Notes under the pieces: generated by a model | Databases searched by the model: none | What the model saw: only the letters and a program-made list of their open reading frames with translations | What the model was told of the DNA's origin: nothing | Origin: Hericium rajendrae | Taxonomy: Eukaryota; Basidiomycota; Agaricomycetes; Russulales; Hericiaceae | Reading direction: 5' to 3' | DNA length: 64,000 nucleotides | Assembly: GCA_033439255.1 (NCBI GenBank) | Contig: CM065887.1 | Location: 1,364,001-1,428,000, forward strand | Shown here: piece after piece, positions 47,828 through 59,333 of the stretch | Numbering within the stretch: position 1 is the first letter of the stretch | Layout of the letters: each line of letters begins with the position of its first letter | Made by a program: the position numbers and the translations under genes

Positions 47828-49361
47828 GCTTGATGGCATAATCCATGAATACGGTGCGTACAATTATTTAGTTCAGAATCCGGTGGCTGATATTTATTGC
47901 AGCTCAACTGCGAGATGACCGGATATACAGCGTGTTCCGCGCACTTTAGGTCTCATGTCCTCTGTCGACTAACGTACCTCAGAGCACGTCGTTGTTATAC
48001 TATCTATCGTGCTCTCCGATTTTCTTGCTGGGCGATTCACGCGGCTCAAGCTGTGCCCGCCAATCTGCAGTCGGCGGTAGTCTTAAAGTGAGGAATAATG
48101 CGTGCCTTATTTGACGAGGAGCCCCGCTCTTCTGGTAGATCGTAGACATACCCCCCTCCCCGACGCTCGGCTTCGCCTTCACCATCATCAAGAGACAGCA
48201 TTCCCGAGCAGGGTTGCAGATGTGTTGTTCGATGGTGAAGCACGGCCGTTTGACCAATGTCGGATGGCCCTATTAACAAGGACACAATAGATCCACCAGA
48301 TCCACCAGTACATCGAGCAGCACCTGTATCGGGTTCTAAATCCAGAACTGCATAGAGTCAGGTATGTTTTCATGTCCGGAAGATCCTGTCATGATGCATG
48401 ATGCATGATGACCCAGTGTTCCGATGACAGTATTGGACGCTGATGCCAGCGAACTTGAAATGGCGCATACTACTATATTCGACGGATCCAGATGATCAGG
48501 AAAGGCCATCACGCTAACCCATGAGTGTGTGCCCTGCGCAGATCCGAGAACTGCATGCCTTGGAGTTGGATTAACACGTTCGCGGTCCGCCTGCATGTAC
48601 AAAGTAGGGACACCGTATCTAGCGCCGGCCCAGCTCGCACCGGCCGCTTCCCATGTCATCGTCAAACGCAGAATCGCACAGAGCCCTTCGACGGCCCATG
48701 TTGGACGCCACCATGTGTGCGCGAAGTCGAAGCCCACATCTCGTGGCAGTCCGCCAAGAGAGGGGCTACCACATTCGCGAGGACGCCGGGCGTGCCTCCG
48801 CGCTTGCAGCAGAACTCTACTTTGCAAGACGCGTGCGCAAGTTCGCAGCAAAAGGCCCGACCTGACCGATGGCAGCCAGTCTCATATCGGTCGCTGGGAG
48901 ATTCGGGCGCCGAAAACGCCGATCGACCATTGTGAGGACCAAGAGCGCGGCCTATGTCCATTCACGCAGATTCTCTGTGGTATTGTATTATCAGCGCGCG
49001 GGCGGTAAACAAGACGGGATGGGACTAGTGAACGAACAACAAGCAACAAAGCAAGGACCCAACGAACTAAGGGTAAGCTTATAGGGAGGGGGTAGCCGAG
49101 TAGTAAGCGGGAGGTATACAGTAGATCATACATACAACAGTTCACCTGTGTATACAGCGTGTAAGTGCGTGTCCGGCCTTAGCTACAACCGCGCTGCCTG
49201 GAATCGGGTTCTAGAATAGAACAATGATGGCGAGAGGATGGGGGCAGGTCTCCAGTCGTTAGCCTCCGAGGAGCAAGAATGAGAAGGCAGCGAACACCCA
49301 GCATCGCGGAATGAAACCGCAGGATGAATGAGAAAACGCGTCGGGAAAGCCATATGCCGTA
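47828..49361. other. Intergenic, no gene seen
   Basis: About 1.5 kb. Long GC-rich frames overlap on both strands in 48336-48960 but show no domain, no coherent splice pattern and no preferred frame. A short CATGATG repeat occurs near 48395. The end nearest 49361 should be the 3' region of the membrane-protein gene. Confidence 0.35.
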
Positions 49362-52300
49362 TCACTCCTCCGGTCTAGCGAACCCATACGACGATCCGTT
49401 GTACGGGTTGTATCCCGCGCCGCGCACCGCGGCGGGAATGAGGTTCTGCGGGTCGGACGGGCGCAACGTGCGCTGCGGCAGCGCTGTCGGCGGCGCGGGA
49501 AACAGAAACGCGGAGAGCGAGGGCAGCGTGCCGCCGCTGCTGCTGCTCGTGCTGCTCGGCGGCTGCGGCGTCGTCGCGCGCGCGGAGAGGAAGGACGCGT
49601 TGGACGGCGGGGGCGCAGGCGGCAGCGGCGCGAGTGCGAGCGTGGAGTGCGAAGATGTGCGGCTGTGCGTCTGAGAGGGCGGGAGGGGCACCGCGGCGGG
49701 CGGGAGGCCGAGCGGCTGCGGGAGCGGGCGGGGTGAGGCGACGGGGGACGGATATGCGGTGGAGAAGGACGCGGTGCTTTCGTAGCTGGAGGTGCGCGAG
49801 TGTGCGGGCGAGTCGTAACGGGGTGGGGTGGAGACGATGGCGTCGGGCGAGAGAAGAGGCGGGGACTGGACGGGCAGGGAGGTGGGGACTGAGGAGGATG
49901 AGGATGCGGCAGTCATGTAGGTCGAGTGCAAATTCGAGTCAGAGGGGAGAGGAGGGAGTGGCGGACGGTATGGCTTGGCATTGCGCTTCGTTGGCGAGTC
50001 CTTCGGTGTCGGTGGCGAATAGGCAGTGAAGGGCTGCATTGGATTCTCATATCAACAAAGGTCCAGATAGATGAAATGATCCCACTCACATTCTCCCGCC
50101 GCGACATCGGAGTTGGGGGCACGACCTCCAGGCTGGCCCTGCGAATATCCGTGCTGCCCGTCCCCGGCCTACTCTCCCACTTGCGTCCCTGCTCGTGCCC
50201 ACTATGACTCGCGCTCCCACTCGCAGTGCGCATGCTCGCGCTCGCCAAGCTCTTCGACTTCATCCCGGGCCCCGAGCGCCGCGAACCCGAGCTGCCAGTC
50301 AGCGCAGATCCGTGGGTCGCGCGCGTGCTCAGCGGCGACGAGAGCATCGATGGCGCATGTGAAAAGCGCGTCGGCGACATGATCGACGTCCCGCGGGACC
50401 CTCCGCTCGTCGGCGTCCACTGCGAGCTGAAGTCTTCGTGCCCCTCGCGCGCGACGAGGATCACGCTCCTCTTGCTCGCGCTGATGTTCATCACGTCGTC
50501 GCCGTCGCCATCCTCCGCCACCGACGCGTAGTTCGCGCCGCGCGAGCCCCCGAGCGCGCCCATGATATACGCAAGCGCAATGGCGGCCTTCGCACGCGCA
50601 CGCGCGGTCCCACTCCCTGTGCCCGTGCCGAAGCCGCCCAGGTCGGCCGTGCCGTCAGGGGCGGGCGATGGCGCAGCTGACGCGCGCTTCGCCTCTTCCG
50701 ACGCGAGGTCGTCCAGCTCGTGGGTCGCATCGCCGGCGCGCTCCCCGTCGATCGTGAACGCCGTCGGCGCGGCCTGCGACTGCACGGACACGATGCCCGG
50801 GCGCAACACCGCGCATGCGGCGCGCCGCACGGCCCTGCGCGCGCGTGCACCGAGGCCCCGCGTGCTCTTCGCGCTCGGCCGGCTGCCGTCGCTCGCGAGG
50901 GACAAGTTGCTCGCGTGGCGCCCCTTCGTCTCGAGGAGCGAGTCGTGTGCGGCCCCGTCGCCTGTGGAGGCGGAGTGCTTGTGTGCGGGTCGGCGTCGGC
51001 GCCGGCGGCGTCTGTGATAGATCCATGCGGCGCCGAGGCTTGTGATGAAGACGAGTGCAACAATGATGGGGGCCAGGATCTGCGCAGTGGTCCATTGTCT
51101 CGGATGCGATGCTGTGGGAACGAGGTATGAGTTTCAGTTCATCATTAGATTCGCGTGGTTGGAAGTTATATAGAGCGAACGCCTGTCGTTCTGGCGGAAG
51201 CTCAAAAGCTTCCTTTGTCCGGTTCCGTGGACAAGAGCACGCGAAGGCTACAAAGATGCACTATTGTGGAGCAATTGCAAAAAAGCGGGGGGGGCTTACA
51301 TTGCAGGGCCTGCACCAAGTCGAACACGCCGTCTTTCGTGAGGGAATTGTACGCCCAACGGGGGACATCCGCGTTATCTGCGACCCCGTGGTCTGGATGA
51401 TCTTCCCAGAGCGCATGCGGGCACTCTGTCGCCCAGGTCGGATAATCCGGCAGCGTTCCGCTGGACGCGGAAGAAGACGACGCATTGCAGAGCGCACACG
51501 CGGAGAGAAGGTTGTACATGACCGTATTGCTGCAGATGTCAAGTATGTCAGGTCATGTGACGCGCACGGTTTGAGGAGAGCGAAAGGAAGCGACAAGAAA
51601 AGGAACGGCGGACGGTTGCAGGAAAGGCAATTGCAGGGGGAGTATCCGATGGGAATGTGAATGGACGGAATGCAGGTCTTGGATGGACATATCCGGACGT
51701 TGGAATTCGAGCGCGAGGAAGCGGCAGAAGCGTCGGAGTGAGCCCGGCAGCACTACCTCTCGTGCCTTCCAGTCCCATGCTCCCGTCCCCTGGTACAGAT
51801 ATAGCCTGATAGCGCGTTCCAGCCCGGATGAAATTCCGGGCGACGAGGATAGCAAAGGTTCCGGGGCGCGAGCGCGCACGTAGGAGGATATGACCGACGT
51901 TGACTGCGGATGGAGAACAAACTCACCAGCTGCAGTTGTCTCCGGCTGGTAATCGCAGAGTAATAGGCTCAGACAGAATTCAATGTAATAGAATTGGATA
52001 GTGCGCACCTTGAGTGGTATTCAGCATGCCGCCGCACGGCGCCGCCAAGCTCTGTGCAACGGTACATGGAGTGTCTCCGATCTTGTTGTTCAACTGTTTC
52101 GCGACCAGACACCGTCCCCATATAACCCAACCCATGTTAGTGCATAGCAAGCGCTAGGAAATACCCACGTACGCTCACGAATTCGTCGGTGGTGCATGTG
52201 TTGTTCTGTCTCTATCAGTCTCGGCGCAATTCGCGGGATATTAGAATGAGACTCACCGCCTGTGCGCTTGCTCCTCGGACCGACAGGGATAAGATGAAAG

Positions 52301-52410
52301 ATATTACATACAAGAGTCGTGAAGACGAGGGCGTCGTCATCGCATAGGATGCTCGCAGACGCGAACGAGACGAAGAGGAAGAAGCAAGGAGTGGATGAGG
52401 GGCAGCCAGG
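49362..52410 (-). CDS. Single-pass membrane protein with cysteine-containing ectodomain and disordered tail
   Basis: Exons read with closing phases: 52179-52205, 52009-52093, a 19-base microexon 51927-51945, 51300-51529, 50090-51111 and 49362-50033. A further 5' exon ends at 52312 and includes a signal-like FFLFVSFASAS; its start is not fixed (an in-frame ATG lies at 52656). The ectodomain reads GDTPCTVAQSLAAPCGG, then CSCNTVMYNLLSACALC, a pattern I recall from uncharacterised agaricomycete membrane proteins. A transmembrane helix (ILAPIIVALVFITSLGAAWIY) is followed by eight arginines and about 500 low-complexity Ser/Pro/Ala-rich residues. Possible surface sensor or scaffold; function unknown. 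Confidence 0.75.
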
Positions 52411-55015
52411 GCGGGCGCTCGCGCTGACAGCGGTGGCGCTGTGCGGTGAGAGAGTACGTCGCGAAGCGGAGGCGGTCAGAGGATGGAGGCGCGCATGGGG
52501 ATATATTGGGGATGATATGCCATGGACGTTGATTCCTGAAAACGGTGGTGGGAGGCGATGTCCTCGAATCAGATCGTCCTCTCCTTCGGCGCTTGTCAGT
52601 AAATAATGTGCCTTCACCTCCTTGCCGTAAGCGATATGGTCATATAGATCAGCCATCGACTCAACATCTTCTGACCGGCCGAGGTTTCTATGGTTCAGAT
52701 ATCGTCACGGCCACGTACTGTCCTTTTGTTTTCTGGAATCGAGGCTCCTTGTTTGCATGCGTCGCCACGGTTCTGTGTCTCCAGAAAATGGGGATTGTCT
52801 GGGATTGTGCGATGCTGGCTCAGGACCATGCCGGACACTCGTGGGGACGGACGAGCGCCACGATGCCGGCTATACCTCCGTCGCAATCTTGAAGATCTTC
52901 CCGACAATCTGACTAAGCGTAATCAGTGTCGTTCAACATTCAACGTCAACGATGACGACGACGACGACGACTTCTGTTCTGCCATTACAAGCTGCCAACA
53001 CATATGATCAAATCAAACTGTAAGGTATCCCTCCTTTTTAGGCTCATTTTATGTGTTTGTGCCCTTTGAACCGTTTTCGTTGACTATTTTCACTGCACAC
53101 GTACGACCCTCATGATGAATGTCGAGCTCCCCATGGCCACTCTGCCCATGAACCCAGGACACATAGAGGACAGGTCTTAAACGGGAACAAGTGGAGCCTG
53201 CAGACCAACTCGTCAAACAGCTTCCCCACTGTTTTCAAGGAAAGGTTATATGACACCTTCTAATCAGCGCCCACAAGGACAGCAGCATACAGTGGCCCTG
53301 CATGAATTCTGCCGGCGCACCCCGCTTGCGGCACGTTCCATCAAGATGTTCGTTCATTTTACACGTCGTGTTTGCATCCGCAGCTCGGTATCGCAATAGC
53401 CATACCCGCGACCCCGCCCATTTCTCGAAGCTCCATCCAGTGCAGCACTGTTGAGCACAGCACCCTGCGCATCCTCGCCCGGCGTACTTGTCTACGTCAT
53501 ACCAGCGTGAGTTTTCCTGCCATGCCGCACAGCACCTCCAGACTTATCTTAAGGCTGTAAGTCTGCTCCACCTGCGACAATGTTTCCGTTCGCCCTGTGA
53601 CAATCCCGAGAAACGCACTCCCCGATGGTCATGAAATCGACGATCCTTCAGCGTTTTTGCTTTCCTCAAAACCGTGCCGGAACAGCTCAACCTCCGGGCG
53701 TGTTGTTCTCCGGCGCGATGTGGAGCTCTTCCGACAATGTTCTAAGAGATGCAGATCATCGAATGCAACCTGGCATCGCGAGCTTGTTAGCCGATTGATT
53801 CCTTGCTTGCATCGACCCACTGCGTCCGTCTCCTTGCCGGCAGGCTAGCCAACCGTTCGTCGTCTGTCGAACTGGTACGCAAAAATTTCTAGTCCTCTCC
53901 GTTTTCAACATTCCGCGCACGATGCTATGCTCTCCTGTCGCGGTATGTCATTCAATGGCTCCGCGCGAAGTCACATCTCCAGACCGGATCCGGGTTGACT
54001 CCGACCTGAGGTTCAAGTGCGTATGGATATTGTTCCGTGTACAGCAAGGCTATCTCTCCGTCCCGGCATTGCGGTTTACTTTGGTGAGTTCGTGTCGATG
54101 AATATAGGTCCAGACCAGAAGTTACTAACACTGACTTCCGTGCCGCCTCGTGTAGAGATGTCCATCGACCCACGATCATACCGCTCTCGGGCCACCGCTC
54201 CGGTCAGAACCAGCTTCTCACGGCGCTATTCTAGTAAGGCTGCATTTGAGGACGTCTTCCTCTCCATTATGCCTCGCGCCATGCTCATGTAGAAACATAA
54301 ACGAGTACCGCGTCCGGCTCGCGTCTCCTACCTTTTCGCAGCGCTCTTCTATTTTCACCTAGCGCGCGCCGCTACCGCCGTGGTACCTTGGGTGCTTCCA
54401 CGCGCCCCAATCGCAGTAAGCCAGTTCGCCCTGCGGCGCCTTCGGAGACAGGGCGGGCCCTTTCCTCAGGACAGTTCATTTCGCGCAGCGCCCGGAGTAC
54501 TTAGTGAGATCCGCGGCTGCAGGGTGCGTGGTAAGTGGACCAGATACACGCAGTCCCTCGCCTCGGCTTGCTGATAATGAGGACAGCTGAAAGCAGATTC
54601 GGGTTTGCGTTCGAATTTGTGACATGTTGTCACCGCGGCATACTGCCGCTCCGGCGCACTGGCCAGGGCGTCTCTGAGGGTGATGCGCACCTCCATTCGT
54701 CCACTTGGCGCGTCAATGCGCATGTCCCGATATCGGGTTCGTCCCATGGCCCACGTCGCGACACGAGGCTGCGCGACTGCCGGGCGATATGCATTGCCAA
54801 GACGATAAGGCCCGCAGTTGCGACGAACCTGATCGACAGATGAGTGATGTGGCCTGGGTGGGTGCCACTGTATAGGCGTGGGCGCAGGGGTGCGTCCGTG
54901 ACGAACCGTCTACCATCTTTCAGGAACTCTTGCTTGACACCTCCCTTTATATTACCTGGTTTGTACGACGTCGAAGGACCTGCGATCAAATGCCTCTGAT
55001 TCGTAGAGACTATGC
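52411..55015. other. Long stretch without a recognisable gene
   Basis: About 2.6 kb. A short GAC/GATGAC microsatellite lies near 52950-52972. Frames from 53370 to 54850 are short and broken, and I could not match them to the upstream part of the tyrosine recombinase that follows, although that is where it would lie. Confidence 0.4.
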
Positions 55016-55414
55016 GTGGTATGCTGGGTCCCTGGAGACGGTTCAGCATTCGTGCGAAGAAGTCCGCCCTCCAAACTATGCCTCGGCACCACATCTTTGT
55101 CCTGGACTGTTCGCGCATCTGCCATCGTATGCCAAATATGCCGCAACTTCATAAACCTCTGGAGCCGTGCCTCTGACAGTATGCCGACGCAGACCTGGTT
55201 CATGCGGCGCTCGCGCGCTCATTTTCTGTCCGACATTAGTGGTCACTTTCTCCGTGCAGGGGGTGCCACGGCGTTGGCGGAAGACGGTGTCTCTCTTGAT
55301 TATATTCAGTTACTCGGTCGCTGGTCCTCTGACACTTTCCAACTTTATAGTAATGCTGCAGGATATTGCATATTCGTTATTCAACTATCTGCCACCATAC
55401 CATACTTTTTCTGA
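55016..55414 (+). pseudogene. Tyrosine recombinase C-terminal remnant (Crypton/DIRS-like)
   Basis: The frame contains the end of a fungal tyrosine-recombinase catalytic domain: PTQTWFMRRSRAHF, then SGHFLRAGGATALAEDGVSLDYIQ with the H-x-x-R pair, LLGRWSSDTF with the R-W box, and the FQLY nucleophile tyrosine. The N-terminal part with the first catalytic arginine is not found upstream, and the sequence after the tyrosine is not the usual I-R-K-N-P. Such domains occur in Crypton and DIRS elements of agaricomycetes; no reverse transcriptase or RNase H is seen. The remnant ends within about 30 bases of where similarity to the left arm begins. Confidence 0.7.
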
Positions 55415-55481
55415 CAGATTACTCGTAGATGGTTGCATACAAGTCGAAAAGTTAAATTTAGAGCACGACGCTGCACGCCTG

Positions 55482-55502
55482 ATCGGCCCTGGCCGGGCCG
55501 AT
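55482..55502 (+). promoter_or_regulatory. Palindromic GC-rich element upstream of B'
   Basis: Inverted half-sites ATCGGCCC and GGGCCGAT flank a five-base TGGCC centre, about 275 bases before the B' start. The half-site matches those in the divergent BTB promoters. Confidence 0.4.
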
Positions 55503-55775
55503 AGCTTATGAGTCCTCTGCCCTCGGGCACGAGGACATTCTTTCTGTGTTCCTCGACACTTGTACGAACGCAGTCTTTGTACTGAACCAAGGTATGAAAC
55601 CTGAAGCATTCATCGTGTCATCTCTCTGAAAGACCGCAGGTGTTTTACGATCTAGGTCCCTGTAACAATATCAATCTGGACAAGTATTTTCACTAGCCCA
55701 TAATCCATACTGGAACATAGCGACATTCTCTCGCTCGGAACCACTTTGAGACTCGTCTGACTCTAATTTTCTTGA

Positions 55776-56847
55776 ATGGATGTCACAACACCTCGTCCCA
55801 ACAAACGGCGCCGCAGCGACATTTTCGAAGTGCCGGCGTGGACTCGCCACCCAGAGCTCTGGCTAACACGCGGTGATATCGTCATCGTATGCAATACCAC
55901 CGGGTTCTGCGTCAGCCAATGCGTTTTGTCATTGAACTCTTCAGTCTTTCAGTCGATGTTCGTGACTGTCGATCCTGCGCAGAATGAGACACACGAAGGT
56001 CTTTCGGTCTTGCGGCTCCATGATCCTCCAGATGATATGTACCATTTGCTGAAGGCAATGCATTTCAGACAGTTCGTCTTGCTTCCTCTCGAGCTCCTTG
56101 TTTTCGCTCATTAAATGGAAATCACTATGCAGATATGTTCGAAAAACATCGCGGCCCGGATTCAAAGCCCTTGCCGCAATCCTCAAACTATCGACAAAAT
56201 ACATGATCGACGATCTGCGCGAAGAAGCCGTGGACGTGCTCACATCCATATTCCCATCATCGCTAGCATCTTGGACCGACCACACGATCTTTTACCTGCC
56301 ATCAGATTATGACGCAATGTACGCAGTCGAGCTCGCAAAACAGCACGACGTCCCCATCATCCTCCCCGCAGCATGCTACCTCTCCAGCCTACGCAGCGCA
56401 CGGCGCATTCTCGAGACGGAGAACAGCATAGCTTCTAAAGCAACGCGATGGACATGTGTCGTGTTCCGTGACGAGTTCGCGGACGTCGTGCACAAGGCGC
56501 TGTCGGATAGTAATTTCGAGCAGAACTCAAAGCACGCGCTGCGTGGTCTCAATGGCAGAGGCGGCTGGCGCTGCTGCGAGGGCGGGTGCTGCGTCCTGAC
56601 GGAGGAGCCCTTTGCCAATCAGGAACAGAACTTTCGGCATCCTACGCTGAGCGATGTCTTCTCGCCGAATATGGGCCGGAAGCATCCGAAGTATAACAAG
56701 ATTTGCAAGGATCTGAGGAGCCGGGTGGATCAGTATTGGCTTATGGCACAGGGCAAGGTTTGGGATGCTCTGCCGTCGCTCTGCGGATACCAGGACTGGG
56801 AGGCTGTCAAGGCTGCTCAGGCAGCTGTCGCTGTGTCTAAGGCGTAG
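55776..56847 (+). CDS. BTB/POZ domain protein B'
   Basis: Predicted 336 residues from exons 55776-56071 and 56133-56847 with a 61 bp phase-2 intron after H-F-R-Q. N-terminus MDVTTPRPNKRRR; BTB core LTRGDIVIVCNTTGFCVSQC; helical part KLSTKYMIDDLREEAVDVL; C-terminal domain with CCEGGCC, FSPNMGR, ICKDLRSRVDQYW and WDALPSLCGYQDW. Only one cysteine of the second pair is present, as in its left-arm partner at 3573-4635. No defects seen. Confidence 0.92.
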
Positions 56848-57776
56848 GGCGTTATATAGCTCGTAAATATCCGTCGGTTTCGAGACCAGATAGTAAAATT
56901 TGGCTGATGCGTCAGATTTTCGGTATCTTTACAGTCTCCGCAAGTCGTCGGTTGCCCCATCACGCAGAACAAAGGCATCAGAGGACCACTTCATGTTGCT
57001 TCTTTGAACAGCCAAAGACCTGGCCATCTCATCACATCGCTAGAACCTCTATCCCTCGTCTGCTCTTTATCCTTACTACCAAGCGCTACCTTACCGATAC
57101 GAAAACGTTTCTGACTACTCCTCTGCTTTCCTTATCCGCCGGATTTAATACCACATATTTACTATCCCCTGTTGATTAACGACCACTTGTGCACTGGATG
57201 TGCGGTGATTTTGGCAGTCCGTCAGCTGTGACTGAGTGTCAGTTTGTTCAAGCTTATTCTCGTCACTGATTTCGGTCTACGCCGCATGCAGGTTTATTGG
57301 CAGGTGACGGTGCAGACGCGAACCCTTCACTTCTCCGCGTTGAGCCATTCGGAGCACCCGAGCGGTGATTTAGATGCTATGTGGTGAGCATTTTTCAGGC
57401 GCTCGGGCGGGCTGCTCGCTCTACGTTCTGGCTGTTTGAGATCATTCGATTCGTTATGTTTGCAGTCGTCGTGTCCGACTCTATTCAGTCACATTGGGTA
57501 TTATCGCAGGATACGGAGACGTCAATCTGATAGAAGTGTCGGGCAAACGATCCTGACCGTCGGATTCAAGCAAATGATATTGAGCGCGAGACAATCTAAC
57601 AGGTCTTTAGGACTTGCCTCGCGTCCAACCTGAATAACGCCGGGCTTTCTCGGGCACTCCTTCACCGGGCACCTCCTTGTCGATTGTGCTACGCAAAGCT
57701 AGATGGACCATGTGAGCTGAGATCCATTTACAAGGACGACGGCAATACCGCTGACCTTGGCACAAACGGTGGAAGA
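56848..57776. other. Intergenic, no gene seen
   Basis: About 0.9 kb between two converging BTB genes, so it should hold two 3' regions and no promoter. No recognisable coding sequence and no clear match to the left arm was noticed. Confidence 0.4.
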
Positions 57777-58815
57777 CTATGACATAGGGGTTTCATCCCC
57801 TTGCGCATGCACATCCGCCCAGTCCTTGAACCCACAAAGCGTCGGAAGGACAGTCCATATCTTGAGCTGTATGCCGCGGTAGTATCTATCCATACGCTCG
57901 CAGCACGACACGCAAATTGAGCCGCTCGCCTCGAATCCCAACGTCGGATCGAAGATATCGCCTGGGGTCAGCCGGCGAAACGTGGCCTCGAGGTCACGCT
58001 TGTACTTGTCGTCCACAAACTTGCATGCGCGCCCGAGGCAGAGCCAATGGCATTTATTGCGTAACTTCCACGGAAAGTCCGGGTCTGCAGCGCTGTTGTC
58101 CATGAGGTCAGATATTGTGGCCATGAGCTCGTCTCGGAAGATTATGCAGGCATTTCGTGTCTCCCATGATGCCATGCTGCTGTTTGGATCCAGGACGCGC
58201 CTCGGTGGAAGCAGGGCGGACAGGTAGAAAGCAGCTGGGAGGATGGCCGGGATAGATAATTCCTTCGCCAGCTGTACAGCGTGCATCGCATCCATGTCAT
58301 TCGGTGTGTATCGGAGAGACTTGTCGTTCCACCCTGACAGAGTAGATGGTAAGATTGCTGACAAGATGTCGATGGCTTCTTCTCGCAGGCTGGTGACTTG
58401 ATACTTGGTCGAGAGTCGCAAGATCGATGCGAGTACCCCGTAGCTAGGCTCCGAGCTCCATGTAGCATACCTATGCAACGATAAATTGGAGCGGAGGAAT
58501 GGATAAGCGTGAGTAGATTGCTTACTGTCTGAAGTGCAATGCCTTTAAGAGATGGTACACGTCGTCGGCCGCATCATCAAGCCGCACAATTGGGATATCG
58601 TCATGCCTTTCAGTCGTTGGACCAAGCTCCTTGAAAATATTCCCAAAGACCGGAGAATTTAATGCCAGAGGGCTGCGAGTGACAAGGAATCCCACGTCGC
58701 CGCATACAAGCACAACGTTGCCATCATCCAACTAAAACTCCGGATGTTGAGCCCAAGCTGTCCCTTCAGTTTTTTCCTGTCTACGACGCTTCGAAGAGCG
58801 CGTAGATACAGACAT
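57777..58815 (-). pseudogene. BTB gene D' with one nonsense codon
   Basis: From the ATG at 58815, exons 58526-58815 and 57777-58470 (intron 55 bp, phase 2) give 327 codons in frame with one stop, TAG at 58732-58734 (codon 28). Paralogues have tryptophan TGG here (PELWL-type motif), so a single G-to-A transition created it. Everything after it is intact: LDDGNVVLVCGDVGFLVTRS, helical part, both cysteine pairs (C-x4-C and CVSCC) and LPTLCGFKDW. Reinitiation at the next methionine (about codon 30) could still give a nearly complete BTB protein lacking only the basic N-terminus, so loss of function is likely but not certain. Its left-arm copy survives only as 3256-3335. Confidence 0.85.
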
Positions 58816-59057
58816 AATATAGCACCCCCGCAAAAATTAACCTAGAGCCTCTGAATGTCAGCGCGGCACGAATGACAAGGAAAGCTGCTAGGAAGCATAA
58901 TTGTCCGCATTCTACCGTGTAGTAATTTGATCAATAACGAACTCACTTTGGATAATGCAGACCAGATAGTACGCGGCCTCACAATCAGGTTACAGTGGCA
59001 GTGACGTTGACGTTGAAATCACATCTCGTCACCGAGCTGCAGTAGGCATCGTCTACC

Positions 59058-59076
59058 GGTCCGGCTCCGGCCCGAT
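59058..59076 (-). promoter_or_regulatory. GC-rich element in the D'/A' divergent promoter
   Basis: On the minus strand this reads ATCGGGCCGGAGCCGGACC and differs by one base from the element at 3006-3024. It lies between the divergent starts at 58815 and 59334. Confidence 0.5.
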
Positions 59077-59333
59077 GCCACTCGGTCTCTGCAGTCTCTG
59101 CACCATCCGATCATGGTATGAAATGATAGATCTCCGAGTCGGTCAACCATCACCTCTCTTTCAAGTCTCAACTTCTGTAGACCGGTGGAAGACTGGTTTT
59201 CTTGTCCCTCGAAGCAGATCTGTCGAGGAAGACGGGACAAATACCTCGCCAGGGTATGTCGTTCTCCATACCATGCCTTTACACACTACTGTACTCACAC
59301 GATCTGAATGCCCTCATAGCACAACCGCTCGAC

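Noticed and set aside
48336-48961. Overlapping minus-strand frames of 100-170 codons
   Set aside because: No domain, no agreement between frames and no splice sites that would join them.
52946-52972. GAC/GATGAC microsatellite
   Set aside because: Ordinary short tandem repeat in non-coding DNA with no sign of function.
54630-55118. Minus-strand frame of 162 codons next to the recombinase remnant
   Set aside because: Arg/Pro-rich with no domain; it runs opposite to the recombinase and is probably a chance frame.
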